Assembly (NCBI RefSeq): GCF_003863965.1
Contig: NZ_RRCN01000001.1
Coordinates: 62,001 to 126,000 of the forward strand
Direction of reading: 5' to 3'
From: Paenibacillus oralis
GTDB lineage: Bacteria; Bacillota; Bacilli; Paenibacillales; Paenibacillaceae
DNA: 64,000 bases
Under the pieces are notes generated by a model. It ran no database searches, was not told the origin of the DNA, and was given only the letters and a program-made list of their open reading frames with translations. Below, piece after piece: positions 44,257 through 53,046 of the stretch. The first letter of the stretch is position 1; each line of letters opens with the position of its first letter. The position numbers and the translations under genes are program-made.

Positions 44257-45501
44257 CTACGATTCTTCGTTCGCGGCGCTGCCGCCTGGATTTGAAGGTT
44301 CACTCCCCCCATCCGCAGGCTCGGGGATGGACGGAGGCGAAACCTCGGCAGCCAACGCCTGAACCGTCTCCGGATGAAGAACCGAGCCGATCGATTCATC
44401 CGATTCGACCCTTCTCCACTCATTGCCCAATTCAACAGGCTCGGTACTGGACTGCAAAATATGAATGAAAGCGGGATCGGGAATCATGGTCTCTTCCAGC
44501 ACGATGTTTAACTCCGGCGCGGCCGGGGCAGTCTGCGCTGGCACCTGCTCCTGCACTGGTAACTGCTCCTGCACTGGTAACTGCCCCTGTACTGGTGCCT
44601 CTATTGGTCCCTGTACTGGTGCCTCTATTGGTCCCTGTACTGGTGCCAGCACTGCCGTATTTTCGACCGGATTCACAATAAAAGCTACCGGGGCGATCGG
44701 CTCGACCGGATCGATCACAGCTAAGGGAACAGGGTTGCTGGGAACTTCGATCGCCGGCTCCGGAATAACTTCGGCCGCGGCGAACATTTCCTCCGGAACC
44801 GCCGCCCCTGCCGGGTCTGCCGCAACCACGGGTTCCGCCGGTTCCGGTTCGGGCGGCAGGACCTGCCAGATGGCCGTGTCCACGGCAACCGCTGCGGCTG
44901 CCGGCTCTTCCCCTATTCTCCAAGGTTCCGGCAGTTGAATCAAGTCCCGATGAGCTTGGGCGGTAAAAGGATGTCTTAACGTACCGGGAGGTTCCGCCAG
45001 CGGCGCCCCGGCAGCCACGATATTCCCGGCTGCCGGAACGGCGACGGGCTGATTCCCGGCGGCCCGCCCCCCTGCCGGCGCCGGCCCTTCGTGATCTCCC
45101 GCAGGTTTCGCCGGAGTCTGCCAGGGAGTCCCCGCCGTCTGTTTCGGCACCGCAGCCGGTTTCGCCCTGCTCCTTAGTGTGCCATGGCGGCGGCCTGCCC
45201 GCCGGCGGACAACACGCGCTAATTTCCGGTGGATTCTCCGCCGCTGTCCTCTAGCCCATCTTTTCCGTCTAGCCTTTCTTTTTCTCCAAGCCGCAAGTTT
45301 ACGAGCCCTGAGCGATTTCCGTTTGGGCCGCTGCGCCGCAGGTTTTCGGCGCGTCTTCTCCACTTGAATTTCCTCTTTAGTTGCGATCCGTTTGACCGTG
45401 CCGAGTTCAATCAACCTTACCCGACCGCTTCGCCCCGCCGCAAGGGCCCGCTGCGGCCCAACCCTTCCCCGTCTCGGAGCAGGGGCTATGCTTGCCTCCA
45501 T
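44257..45501 (-). CDS. Low-complexity protein: Arg/Lys-rich N-terminus, Ala/Pro/Glu-rich repeats
   Basis: The 414-residue protein matches no family I know. Residues 1-118 are strongly basic (RKPAAQRPKRKSLRARKLAAWRK, then RRRIHRKLARVVRRRAGRRH). The rest is rich in Ala, Pro, Glu and Val, with tandem short repeats around 300-335 (units of the APVQGPIE and QLPVQEQ types). It has no signal peptide. The ATG lies three bases after the stop of the GT4 gene 45505-46734 with a GGGAGGG site inside that gene's end, so it is translated with it. The composition recalls spore coat proteins that bind anionic material. That is inference. Confidence 0.7.
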   Translation of the reverse strand: MEASIAPAPRRGRVGPQRALAAGRSGRVRLIELGTVKRIATKEEIQVEKTRRKPAAQRPKRKSLRARKLAAWRKRKARRKRWARGQRRRIHRKLARVVRRRAGRRHGTLRSRAKPAAVPKQTAGTPWQTPAKPAGDHEGPAPAGGRAAGNQPVAVPAAGNIVAAGAPLAEPPGTLRHPFTAQAHRDLIQLPEPWRIGEEPAAAAVAVDTAIWQVLPPEPEPAEPVVAADPAGAAVPEEMFAAAEVIPEPAIEVPSNPVPLAVIDPVEPIAPVAFIVNPVENTAVLAPVQGPIEAPVQGPIEAPVQGQLPVQEQLPVQEQVPAQTAPAAPELNIVLEETMIPDPAFIHILQSSTEPVELGNEWRRVESDESIGSVLHPETVQALAAEVSPPSIPEPADGGSEPSNPGGSAANEES

Positions 45502-45504
45502 GCT

Positions 45505-46734
45505 TTATGCTCCCTCCCTATTCACAAACCGCCGTTTCGTAACCGCTTCATACACCTTTAACGTTTTCTTCATCATCGTCTCGATGGACCAGTGCTCCAG
45601 CCCCCACCGTTTGGCTTGCTCCCCAAGCCGGGTGCGCAGCCTATCGCTCTCCAGCACCCTGCGGAGGTTTTGGAACAGCGGCTCGCTCTGGCCGGCCGGC
45701 GACACAAGCCCGGTTTTGCCGTGCTTCACCATTTCCGGAATGCCGCCCGCATCCGATACGACCGCGGCTTTCCCGGCGATTTGCGCCTCCATAATGGAAA
45801 AGGGGAGATTATCCTGAAGGCTCGGAAGCACAAACACGTCGGCTTGGCTCAGCAGCTCCGGAACGTCTTGCCTTGGGCCCCAAAATTGCACATGCCCTTC
45901 CAATCCCAAACTCCGGACCTGCTCCCTTAGTTCGCTCTCCAGCGGCCCGTCGCCCAGCAGCCAGCATTCCCAATCCTCACGAACCCCTTTGAGCAGGGCC
46001 AGCGCTTCAATCAGATGCTTGTGGCCCTTCACCGGAACGAGTCTGGCCGGGCAGATCAGGATTCTTTTTTCGGAATGCGCCTGAGCTGCGGGAGCGGATG
46101 CCAGCCGCTTCTGGAACGCCTCGACGTCCATTCCATAGGGAATAACCTGCAAATGCTTGCCGGGTACGGCAAATTCGGACATGGAGAGCGCTTTGAGCCA
46201 GTCGGTAGGAACGATCGTGGCATCGCTGGAAATCGCTCCGTAAAACTCCTCCGCCGCTGCGTATTTCCAAGGCAGCGTGTCTTTCCCGGTGATTTCGCCG
46301 GAATAGATGAATTCCGTGGCCAAGCAACCGTGGATCGTGGCGATAAGCGGCGTCGTTTTGTTTTTGACGCGCCACAGCGCCCGGGTCGACACAATGTCCT
46401 GGGTGTGGATCAGGTCGTATTTTTGCAGCCCGAATACCGATGCCGCAGCCTCGAAGCAGTACCTTTCGATATCCCGCCACCGAATCCACGGATCGACATG
46501 CTGCATCTGCTGCTCGTAATAGGCGTACACCTGCTCATAGATGCGGTCTTTCACTTTCGATTTCACCAGCGTGCGCCCGTTGTTCGGCATGTAGTAATGC
46601 TGCATATCGGGATGGTGGGCAAAAATATCCACCCGGTGGCCGAGCCGCTCCAGCTCGCGCTTCAGCGTATCCACGTACGTCGAAACCCCGCCGACGTGCG
46701 GCAAATAAAAATAAGTGGTTAACAAAATATTCAT
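45505..46734 (-). CDS. GT4 family glycosyltransferase
   Basis: The 409-residue GT-B enzyme begins NILLTTYFYLPHVGGVSTYVDTLKREL and contains ICPARLVPVKGHKHLIEAL, WLLGDGPLESELREQ, FWGPRQDVPELL and VFVLPSLQDNLPFSIMEAQIAGKAAVVSDAGGIPEMV, the nucleotide-sugar binding half. It is clearly a paralogue of the first 430 residues of 41709-43265. It lacks the extra C-terminal domain but is translationally linked to the basic low-complexity protein. It is divergent from the UDP-sugar dehydrogenase gene. Confidence 0.92.
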   Translation of the reverse strand: MNILLTTYFYLPHVGGVSTYVDTLKRELERLGHRVDIFAHHPDMQHYYMPNNGRTLVKSKVKDRIYEQVYAYYEQQMQHVDPWIRWRDIERYCFEAAASVFGLQKYDLIHTQDIVSTRALWRVKNKTTPLIATIHGCLATEFIYSGEITGKDTLPWKYAAAEEFYGAISSDATIVPTDWLKALSMSEFAVPGKHLQVIPYGMDVEAFQKRLASAPAAQAHSEKRILICPARLVPVKGHKHLIEALALLKGVREDWECWLLGDGPLESELREQVRSLGLEGHVQFWGPRQDVPELLSQADVFVLPSLQDNLPFSIMEAQIAGKAAVVSDAGGIPEMVKHGKTGLVSPAGQSEPLFQNLRRVLESDRLRTRLGEQAKRWGLEHWSIETMMKKTLKVYEAVTKRRFVNREGA

Positions 46735-46964
46735 GTCCCCAGCCCTTCCTTGTGGAACTCTGTATATCCTATGTACTCACCTAATCCGCCGTCAGGGACA
46801 TTCAACCAATTTGCCGAAGGACAAGCACGTTTATTTTCTTCTATACGAATCTATTGAGCCGGCAGGATATTCTACCATTTTTTCTATCACGGGTACTTCT
46901 ATCTATACCAATGAAAGGCTCTCTGAGTAGGATATAGCATCTACCAGAAAAGGAGTGAAAACCT

Positions 46965-48242
46965 ATGAATCAGGCAAAAGCCAGCATCGCCGTCATCGGC
47001 CTCGGGTACGTCGGACTTCCGTTAGCTTCTCTGTTCCTGCAATACGGCCATACCGTTTACGGCATCGACGTGGATGCTAGTAAAATTGCCAAATTGAGAA
47101 ACCTGCAAAGCTATCTATCCGATTTTACATCCAAAGAGATAAGAGCCATGTTCGCAGGGGGACGGTTCCATGTTAGCGATTCTTTCAGCGACATCAGCAA
47201 GGCGGACGCGGTCATTTTGTGCGTTCCTACCCCGCTGGACCGAAACTTTGAGCCGGATTTGACCTATGTACAGGGTGCCATGAAAAACGCCTTGCCCTAT
47301 CTGAGAAAAGGCCAACTGGTCGTTTTGGAAAGCTCCACTTATCCCGGGACGACGGAGGAAGAGCTGTTGCCGATGATAGAGTCGACGGGGCTCGTCGTCG
47401 GGCAAACCGTATTTCTCGCCTATTCGCCGGAACGCATCGATCCCGGCCCCGATCAGAAGGAGCTGCATCTGATCCCTAAGGTGCTCGGGGGAGTTACCGA
47501 AAAATGCACGAAAACCGCAAAAGCCGTATACGAAAGCATTTTTGACCACGTCGTCGTCGTCTCTTCCCCGCGTGTCGCCGAGTTTACCAAGCTGCTCGAG
47601 AACTGCCAAAGACTGATCAACATCTCTTTTATGAACGAACTGGCCGTCCTGTGTGAAAAAATGAACATCAACCTGTGGGAGGCCATTGAGGCGGCCAGCA
47701 CGAAACCTTACGGATTTACGCCTTATTATCCCGGGCCGGGAATCGGCGGCCACTGCATTCCGGTCGACCCGCTTTATTTGCAGTGGAAGGCGAAGCAGTA
47801 CGGGAAAAATTCGAAATTTATCGAGCTGGCCCACCATGTTAACGAGTCGATGCCGGATTATGTCGTACAAAAGGTAAGCCAGCACTTGTCCGCCAACAAA
47901 CCGCTCGCGGAATGCAAAGTATTCGCGCTGGGGGTGACCTACAAAAAAGACGTGAACGATCTGCGCGAATCGTCGGCGCTCCCGATTATTCAAAAGCTGA
48001 TGGAAGCGGGCGTGACCGTGAATTTCCACGATCCTTATATCAACCGGATCGAAATCGGCGGGCGTTCCCTGAACGGCGTTTCCTTAACCAAACGGATCAT
48101 TCAGCAGCACGACTGTGTGCTCATCCTAACGGACCACTCTTCAATCTCCTATGAAACTCTCGCATCTTTCTCCCATTTGGTATTCGACACCCGGAACGCC
48201 ACCAAAAATATCGAGGCCCGCAAAAATATCATTGTAATCTAA
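46965..48242 (+). CDS. UDP-N-acetylhexosamine 6-dehydrogenase (WbpA/WecC type)
   Basis: The 425-residue NAD enzyme oxidises C6 of a UDP-HexNAc to the uronic acid. It has the Rossmann motif VIGLGYVGLPLA, LCVPTPLD, the central ESSTYPGTTEEEL and AYSPERIDPG, the catalytic Cys264 in GPGIGGHCIPVDP, and C-terminal VTYKKDVNDLRES. Choice between UDP-GlcNAc and UDP-ManNAc cannot be made from these motifs, and the WbpA-like UDP-GlcNAc enzyme seems the better fit. It starts an operon with two epimerases and ends at a terminator at 50176-50213. Confidence 0.9.
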   Translation: MNQAKASIAVIGLGYVGLPLASLFLQYGHTVYGIDVDASKIAKLRNLQSYLSDFTSKEIRAMFAGGRFHVSDSFSDISKADAVILCVPTPLDRNFEPDLTYVQGAMKNALPYLRKGQLVVLESSTYPGTTEEELLPMIESTGLVVGQTVFLAYSPERIDPGPDQKELHLIPKVLGGVTEKCTKTAKAVYESIFDHVVVVSSPRVAEFTKLLENCQRLINISFMNELAVLCEKMNINLWEAIEAASTKPYGFTPYYPGPGIGGHCIPVDPLYLQWKAKQYGKNSKFIELAHHVNESMPDYVVQKVSQHLSANKPLAECKVFALGVTYKKDVNDLRESSALPIIQKLMEAGVTVNFHDPYINRIEIGGRSLNGVSLTKRIIQQHDCVLILTDHSSISYETLASFSHLVFDTRNATKNIEARKNIIVI

Positions 48243-48271
48243 ATTCAGAGGTAACGAGGTGTATATCCACG

Positions 48272-49252
48272 ATGAATATATTAGTAACCGGCGGCGCCGG
48301 TTTTATCGGATCCCATCTGGTGGAGCGGCTGCTTGAGCAGGGACATTACGTTTGGACGCTGGACGATATGTCTACCGGAAAGCTGCATTTTTTGAATGAA
48401 GCGACGGAAAATAACCGCCATTCGATGATCTACGGATCGGTAACGGACAAATACTTGCTTCGCGGCCTGATGGAGCGCTGCGATGTCGTATTCCATCTGG
48501 CTGCCGTGCTCGGGGTCAAAAATACGGTGGAAAATCCGCTTAAGGTGATCGAAGGCAATATCGACGGCACGCGCAATATTTTGGAGCTTGCCCATCAAAA
48601 CGGGGTTAAGGTCGTTTTCGCCTCCACCTCGGAAATCTACGGCAAAAACAACAAACTCCCGTTCAACGAGGAGTCGGACCGGGTATTGGGGGCCCCGTCC
48701 ATCCACCGCTGGAGTTACGCCACAGCCAAAGCGATCGACGAGCATCTCTGTTTCGCCTATGCGGAGAGGGGGCTGCGGGTCTCCGTCGTACGGTACTTCA
48801 ACGCTTACGGGCCGAGACAGACGTCGTCGCAGTACGGCGGCGTGGTCGCCCGGTTCATCCGCGCCGCGCTGCGGAATCAGCCGATTGAGGTGTACCACGA
48901 CGGATCGCAAATCCGCTGCTTCACGTATATCCGCGATACGGTGGAGGGCACGCTCGCCGCAATGGGCAGCCATGCCAATGGACAGGCGTTTAATGTCGGC
49001 TCCGAACACGCGATTACGATCCGCGACCTGGCCTATAAAATCCGCGATTTGAGCGGGTCTTCCTCACCGATCGTTTACGTGCCATACGCTAAAGCGTACG
49101 GTCCCGGCTATGAAGATATGCCCGTGCGCATGCCCGATCTGGCCCGCTCCCGGAACGTCTTGAATTACGAGCCTTCCGTTTCCCTGGACGAAGGGCTGAA
49201 GCTGTCGATCGATTGGTTCCGCGAGCAGCTGAAAGACGGGAATTTGTCATGA
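48272..49252 (+). CDS. NAD-dependent sugar-nucleotide epimerase/dehydratase (extended SDR)
   Basis: The 326-residue enzyme has GGAGFIGSHLVERLL, a Ser/Thr region (FASTSEIYGK), the catalytic pair Tyr149-Lys153 (YATAK) and VRYFNAYGPRQ. The words HRWSYATAKAIDEHL and DTVEGTLAAM resemble UDP-glucuronate decarboxylase and 4-epimerase groups. It follows the 6-dehydrogenase by 29 bases, so a product acting on a UDP-uronic acid is plausible. The ATGA overlap with the next gene couples the two. Confidence 0.88.
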   Translation: MNILVTGGAGFIGSHLVERLLEQGHYVWTLDDMSTGKLHFLNEATENNRHSMIYGSVTDKYLLRGLMERCDVVFHLAAVLGVKNTVENPLKVIEGNIDGTRNILELAHQNGVKVVFASTSEIYGKNNKLPFNEESDRVLGAPSIHRWSYATAKAIDEHLCFAYAERGLRVSVVRYFNAYGPRQTSSQYGGVVARFIRAALRNQPIEVYHDGSQIRCFTYIRDTVEGTLAAMGSHANGQAFNVGSEHAITIRDLAYKIRDLSGSSSPIVYVPYAKAYGPGYEDMPVRMPDLARSRNVLNYEPSVSLDEGLKLSIDWFREQLKDGNLS

Positions 49253-50166
49253 AAATGCTCGTCACCGGCGGCGCCGGATTTATCGGGTCCCATTTGGTCG
49301 AAGCTCTGCTTGCGCAGGGCGCCGACGTTCACGTGATCGACAACCTTTCGACGGGAAACCGGGATTACTTGCCCAAAAACGCGGCTTTGCACACCCTGGA
49401 TATCCAAAGCGAGGAGGCCGCCGAGCTGATCAAACGGCTGAAGCCGGACATCGTCTTCCATGAGGCGGCCCAGGTCGACGTCCAGCGCTCCGTCAAGGCT
49501 CCCGCCTATGACGCGATCGTAAACATCGTGGGAGCGGCAAATATTTTACAGGCTTGCTGTGAAGCCTCCGTCAAAAAGGTTGTTTACGCCTCCTCCTGCG
49601 CCGTTTACGGGGAGCTGACAACGGCGTTGATTCTCGAGCAGGATCCGGCCCGCCCCATTTCCTTCTACGGCATTTCCAAACGCACGCCCGAATTGTATTT
49701 GCGTGTATTCCACAAGCTTTACGGCTTGAATTACACCATCCTCCGTTACGCCAATGTATTCGGGCCGCGGCAAACGCCGAAAGGCGAGGGCGGCGTCATC
49801 TCCATCTATATGGACCGGATCAAAAAAGGGACGCCGCTCGTCATTTTCGGAGACGGCGAGCAAACCCGGGATTTCGTGTACGTGAAGGATGTCGTCAGAG
49901 CCAACCTTGCCGCCGTCCGGCAAGGCGACAGTGAAATCATCCAGATCGGCACGTCCCTGCCCACCTCGATTAAGGAACTGCTCACGATATTGCAGGATAT
50001 TCACGGCGAGCCTTTGCTGGCCGTGCACCAGCCCGAACGGCCCGGCGATATCCGGCACAGCTGCTTAAGCAACATCCGGGCGTTCGAATCGCTGGGCTGG
50101 AAGCCGACGTACGACCTGTACCGCGGATTGCAGGAGACGTACCAGTATGTGATGAACCGGAGCTGA
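49249..50166 (+). CDS. NAD-dependent sugar-nucleotide 4-epimerase (GalE-like extended SDR)
   Basis: The 305-residue protein has GGAGFIGSHLVEALL, VIDNLSTGNRDYL, YASSCAVYG, catalytic Tyr140-Lys144 (YGISK), LRYANVFGPRQTPKGEGGVISIY and GDGEQTRDFVYVKDVV, a typical UDP-glucose/UDP-GlcNAc 4-epimerase pattern. It is translationally coupled to the preceding epimerase. The upstream frame extends to 49213 but has no site. The two SDR genes are about as alike as different subfamilies are, so they probably do different steps. Confidence 0.9.
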   Translation: MKMLVTGGAGFIGSHLVEALLAQGADVHVIDNLSTGNRDYLPKNAALHTLDIQSEEAAELIKRLKPDIVFHEAAQVDVQRSVKAPAYDAIVNIVGAANILQACCEASVKKVVYASSCAVYGELTTALILEQDPARPISFYGISKRTPELYLRVFHKLYGLNYTILRYANVFGPRQTPKGEGGVISIYMDRIKKGTPLVIFGDGEQTRDFVYVKDVVRANLAAVRQGDSEIIQIGTSLPTSIKELLTILQDIHGEPLLAVHQPERPGDIRHSCLSNIRAFESLGWKPTYDLYRGLQETYQYVMNRS

Positions 50167-50175
50167 AATCCAGAC

Positions 50176-50213
50176 AAAGCCGGGCTAAGATAATATCTTG
50201 GCCCGGCTTTTTT
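50176..50213 (+). terminator. Terminator between two convergent glycosylation operons
   Basis: AAAGCCGGG pairs with CCCGGCTTT, with an inner TAAGAT/ATCTT stem, followed by T. It serves the plus-strand sugar-nucleotide operon and possibly the minus-strand GT2 operon. Confidence 0.85.
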
Positions 50214-50231
50214 CATTGGATAGCAAATATA

Positions 50232-51017
50232 CTATTTTCGGATAAACCCGCGCAAATAATAGCTGCCGTCCGGTTGCGGCACCCAATCGGCTTTGTATTC
50301 GTCTCCCCATTCCCGCAAAATTTGGTTATACAATTCATAGCGGTATTGGCGCCGGAGCGGCCGTGATTGCTCGAAATTTTTCCAGTTTTGCGTGTCTCTC
50401 CTCCGATGGTATAAGAATTCATTGATCCAGACCAAACGGTATTTTCGGGCAAGCCTTAAAGCGATTTGGACATCATCGGCTATCCGGTCACCGTATACCT
50501 GCGCCATCCAGCCGCCGACATCCCGAACGGCTTCCGTCCGGTAAAAACGCGGCACCATCGCGTTGCTCATTTTAAGCATCAAATCATAGCGGTTTTGGTA
50601 TTGTTCCAGGATAATCGGTTCTTTCCTGACGACGCGTTCCTGGTCATCCAGCCAATAAGTGAGATGATTGCCGTAAAAAAGCGCAGCATCCGGTTTCGCC
50701 TCAGCCACTTCTACCATTCGCCGGAGCGTTTCTTTGTCCAGCCAGTCATCGGCGTCAAGCTGCATGAAATAGGGAGAGGTTATCAGCGTAAGCGCGTAGT
50801 TCAAAACATGGCATTGTCCGAGATTCTCGGCCAGAGAGACGATTCGGATCCGCGGGTCCTTGAATTGCCGTGCCTTCGCCACAGACCCGTCAGTGGATGC
50901 GTCGTCAATAATCAGAAGTTCCAAGTCCGAATACGTTTGTTGCAGCACGCTGCCGATCGCTTGATCAATGTAGCGTTCTTTATTATACAATGTGATGACA
51001 ACGGTCACTTTTCCCAT
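50232..51017 (-). CDS. GT2 family glycosyltransferase
   Basis: The 261-residue GT-A enzyme has the N-terminal nucleotide region VTVVITLYNKERYIDQAIGSVLQQTYSDLELLIIDDAST, the metal motif DADDW and the acceptor-side block VPRFYRTEAVRDVGGW. The ATG at 51017 with AGGAG upstream is preferred over the longer frame to 51068. It is the last gene of a five-gene minus-strand operon and related in sequence to the next three GT2 genes. Confidence 0.92.
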   Translation of the reverse strand: MGKVTVVITLYNKERYIDQAIGSVLQQTYSDLELLIIDDASTDGSVAKARQFKDPRIRIVSLAENLGQCHVLNYALTLITSPYFMQLDADDWLDKETLRRMVEVAEAKPDAALFYGNHLTYWLDDQERVVRKEPIILEQYQNRYDLMLKMSNAMVPRFYRTEAVRDVGGWMAQVYGDRIADDVQIALRLARKYRLVWINEFLYHRRRDTQNWKNFEQSRPLRRQYRYELYNQILREWGDEYKADWVPQPDGSYYLRGFIRK

Positions 51018-51022
51018 CAGGT

Positions 51023-51820
51023 CTACTCCTTTCTTTGGTTTGTAGGGGTGAGGACGACGGTTTGCCAAAGGTGGGGAGGACCGATCATTTCAGCCCGGTA
51101 GTGGTCCCCCCAGCGTATCAACGCTTTGTCCGTAAACATTTTGATTAACAAGTTATACGTTGCGGCGTTGCGGAATTGACTCAAATTATTGTGATGATAG
51201 CGAAACTGATACAAGTCACGGTCGACATGGACAAAATTGTACTGATCCAGCAGGCGAAGCAGCATTCGCCGATCCTCCAGCATTCTGCCGCCCGTAAGTT
51301 CATCGACCTCCCAACCGCCGACGTTTTTGACGCAGCTCGTTCTATAAAATCTAGGCTGCACCATTGAGCTATAAACCACAAAATCATAACGGTCTTTAAA
51401 CGGCCGATGCTTCATGGTTTTGAAATAATGGAGAACTCCGTTCTTCTCGTGCCAATGGCAAGTATTCGCATAAGCCAGGGCAACGTTCTCCGATTGCCGT
51501 TCCATTTCGTTCAGGAGAACCTCAATCGTTTCGGGGACGATCCAATCGTCGCCGTCCACCTGAATGAAATATTTCGTCTGGATCGTTTGCAGCGCTTGAT
51601 TCAGTACATGACAAACGCCTTGATTCTGCTTGCGTTCAATCACTTGCGTTCGGGAAGGGTCCATGACCCGTTTCACGATAGAGACCGTATTGTCGGTCGA
51701 GCCGTCATCGACAACCAGCAACCTCCAATCCCGATAGGTCTGATTTTCGATGGATTTCAACGCTTCCTCGATATAAGCGGCTTTATTGTAGGTGGGTACA
51801 ACAACGGTAACAAGGCTCAT
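51023..51820 (-). CDS. GT2 family glycosyltransferase
   Basis: The 265-residue GT-A enzyme has VTVVVPTYNKAAYIEEALKSIENQTYRDWRLLVVDDGSTD, the metal motif DGDDW and VQPRFYRTSCVKNVGGWE followed by GGRMLEDRRMLLRLLDQYNF, shared with its neighbours. GGAGGG precedes the ATG. It lies six bases from 50232-51017 and 12 bases after the tailed GT2. It probably adds one sugar of a common glycan. Confidence 0.92.
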   Translation of the reverse strand: MSLVTVVVPTYNKAAYIEEALKSIENQTYRDWRLLVVDDGSTDNTVSIVKRVMDPSRTQVIERKQNQGVCHVLNQALQTIQTKYFIQVDGDDWIVPETIEVLLNEMERQSENVALAYANTCHWHEKNGVLHYFKTMKHRPFKDRYDFVVYSSMVQPRFYRTSCVKNVGGWEVDELTGGRMLEDRRMLLRLLDQYNFVHVDRDLYQFRYHHNNLSQFRNAATYNLLIKMFTDKALIRWGDHYRAEMIGPPHLWQTVVLTPTNQRKE

Positions 51821-51832
51821 TTCTCATCCCTC

Positions 51833-53029
51833 CTATAATGTAGCCAGCCCTGTTCCCGGGCCGGTCCCCGGCGCGGTGCCGGGACCTGTATATGGTGCCG
51901 TACCGGGCCCTGTATACGGCCCCGTTCCCGGGCCGGCCAAGATATAAGAATATTGGGCCGCAGGTTCCGCCTCGAAAGAACGAACGGGCCGGGCGAATAC
52001 AGGCTGCGGAGCCGGGACGGCAGGTTGTTCCTGGATTTGAGGCACCGGGACGGGCGGAATCGAAGGTGCGGCGGATGGGGTTGGCAAAACCGGTTGGGCT
52101 GCGGGAGAATTTACGGGCGATGCAGAAGCTATGGCTGTTGATTCAGGAGTTTTTGCTGGCGCTTTGGGAGCTTTTACGGATGAATCCAATTTCGGCGGCG
52201 CGGAGCTTGGCTGCGGCTCGGAAGCAACGGGGGGAACGGGGGATATGGGAATCAACCGCTCGACCGTTTTCCATCCGGTAGCAGCGTTTTTGGCGAACAT
52301 CGGCTCGTATTTTCCTCCCAGGCGTTCCAAAGCGTCACGAGTGGTCCATTCCGTCATTTCCGCGTACAATTCGGTTTGATGGGTATGGTTTTTGTTATGT
52401 TTACGATGAATATAAAGCATTTGATCCAACCAATGGAAGCGGTATTTTTCCATAAGCCGCAGCAGGATCCGTCTATCCTCCATCACCCTGCCTTCGTACG
52501 GATCGTCGGTCGGCCACCCGCCGATGGAACGGACGGCGCTGACCCGGTAAAACCGGGGCCAGACGGAAGTATTGGCCAGGAGAAAATCGTATATATCCTT
52601 AAACTCGCGGCCTTTGTAAACCGCTGTTTTGATCCGGTTTCCGGAAGCGTCCTCATAAACATATTGAATATTGCCGGATACCACCGCGATGTCCTCCGGC
52701 AGCTTTGAAGCTGCATTCAGCAGCACGGTTAGCGTGTGCGGATAAAACCAGTCATCGCTGTCCAGTTGGATCATATACGGCGTTTTCACCAGTTCCAGGC
52801 CTTTATTCAGAGCTTGGGACTGACCGGCGTTTCGGGGCAAACGGATTAAATCAACCCGTGGATCCGATAAATATTTTTCGATTTGCGGCAGGTAGTTTTC
52901 CGTGGAGGCGTCATCGATCAGAATCAGCCTCCAGCCTTGCTCGATTTGTTTAAAAACACTCTCCACAGCATCCTTGAGGAAGCCGGCAGGATTATAAAAT
53001 GGAATCAAGACCGTTACCAAGGTACTCAT
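51833..53029 (-). CDS. GT2 glycosyltransferase with Pro-rich linker and collagen-like tail
   Basis: The 398-residue protein has a GT2 domain (1-265; VTVLIPFYNPAGFLKDAVESVF, DSDDW, WPRFYRVSAVRSIGGWPTDDP, EGRVMEDRRILLRLMEKYRF) that matches the 266-residue neighbour at 53047-53847 up to ERLIPISP, its natural end. A 100-residue Pro/Ala/Ser linker and a 33-residue tail of GPGT, GPYT and APGT units (366-398) follow. The tail resembles the Thr-bearing collagen repeats that are glycosylated in exosporium proteins, and the same repeat occurs in 43347-43847. The enzyme may glycosylate itself or be carried on the spore. There is no signal peptide. Confidence 0.88.
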   Translation of the reverse strand: MSTLVTVLIPFYNPAGFLKDAVESVFKQIEQGWRLILIDDASTENYLPQIEKYLSDPRVDLIRLPRNAGQSQALNKGLELVKTPYMIQLDSDDWFYPHTLTVLLNAASKLPEDIAVVSGNIQYVYEDASGNRIKTAVYKGREFKDIYDFLLANTSVWPRFYRVSAVRSIGGWPTDDPYEGRVMEDRRILLRLMEKYRFHWLDQMLYIHRKHNKNHTHQTELYAEMTEWTTRDALERLGGKYEPMFAKNAATGWKTVERLIPISPVPPVASEPQPSSAPPKLDSSVKAPKAPAKTPESTAIASASPVNSPAAQPVLPTPSAAPSIPPVPVPQIQEQPAVPAPQPVFARPVRSFEAEPAAQYSYILAGPGTGPYTGPGTAPYTGPGTAPGTGPGTGLATL

Positions 53030-53046
53030 TTATTAGAACCACCTTT

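Noticed and set aside
51841..51940. Tandem repeat that might be a CRISPR or minisatellite
   Set aside because: The repeat is GC-rich, short-period and in frame. It encodes the collagen-like tail of a glycosyltransferase, with no spacers and no cas genes.
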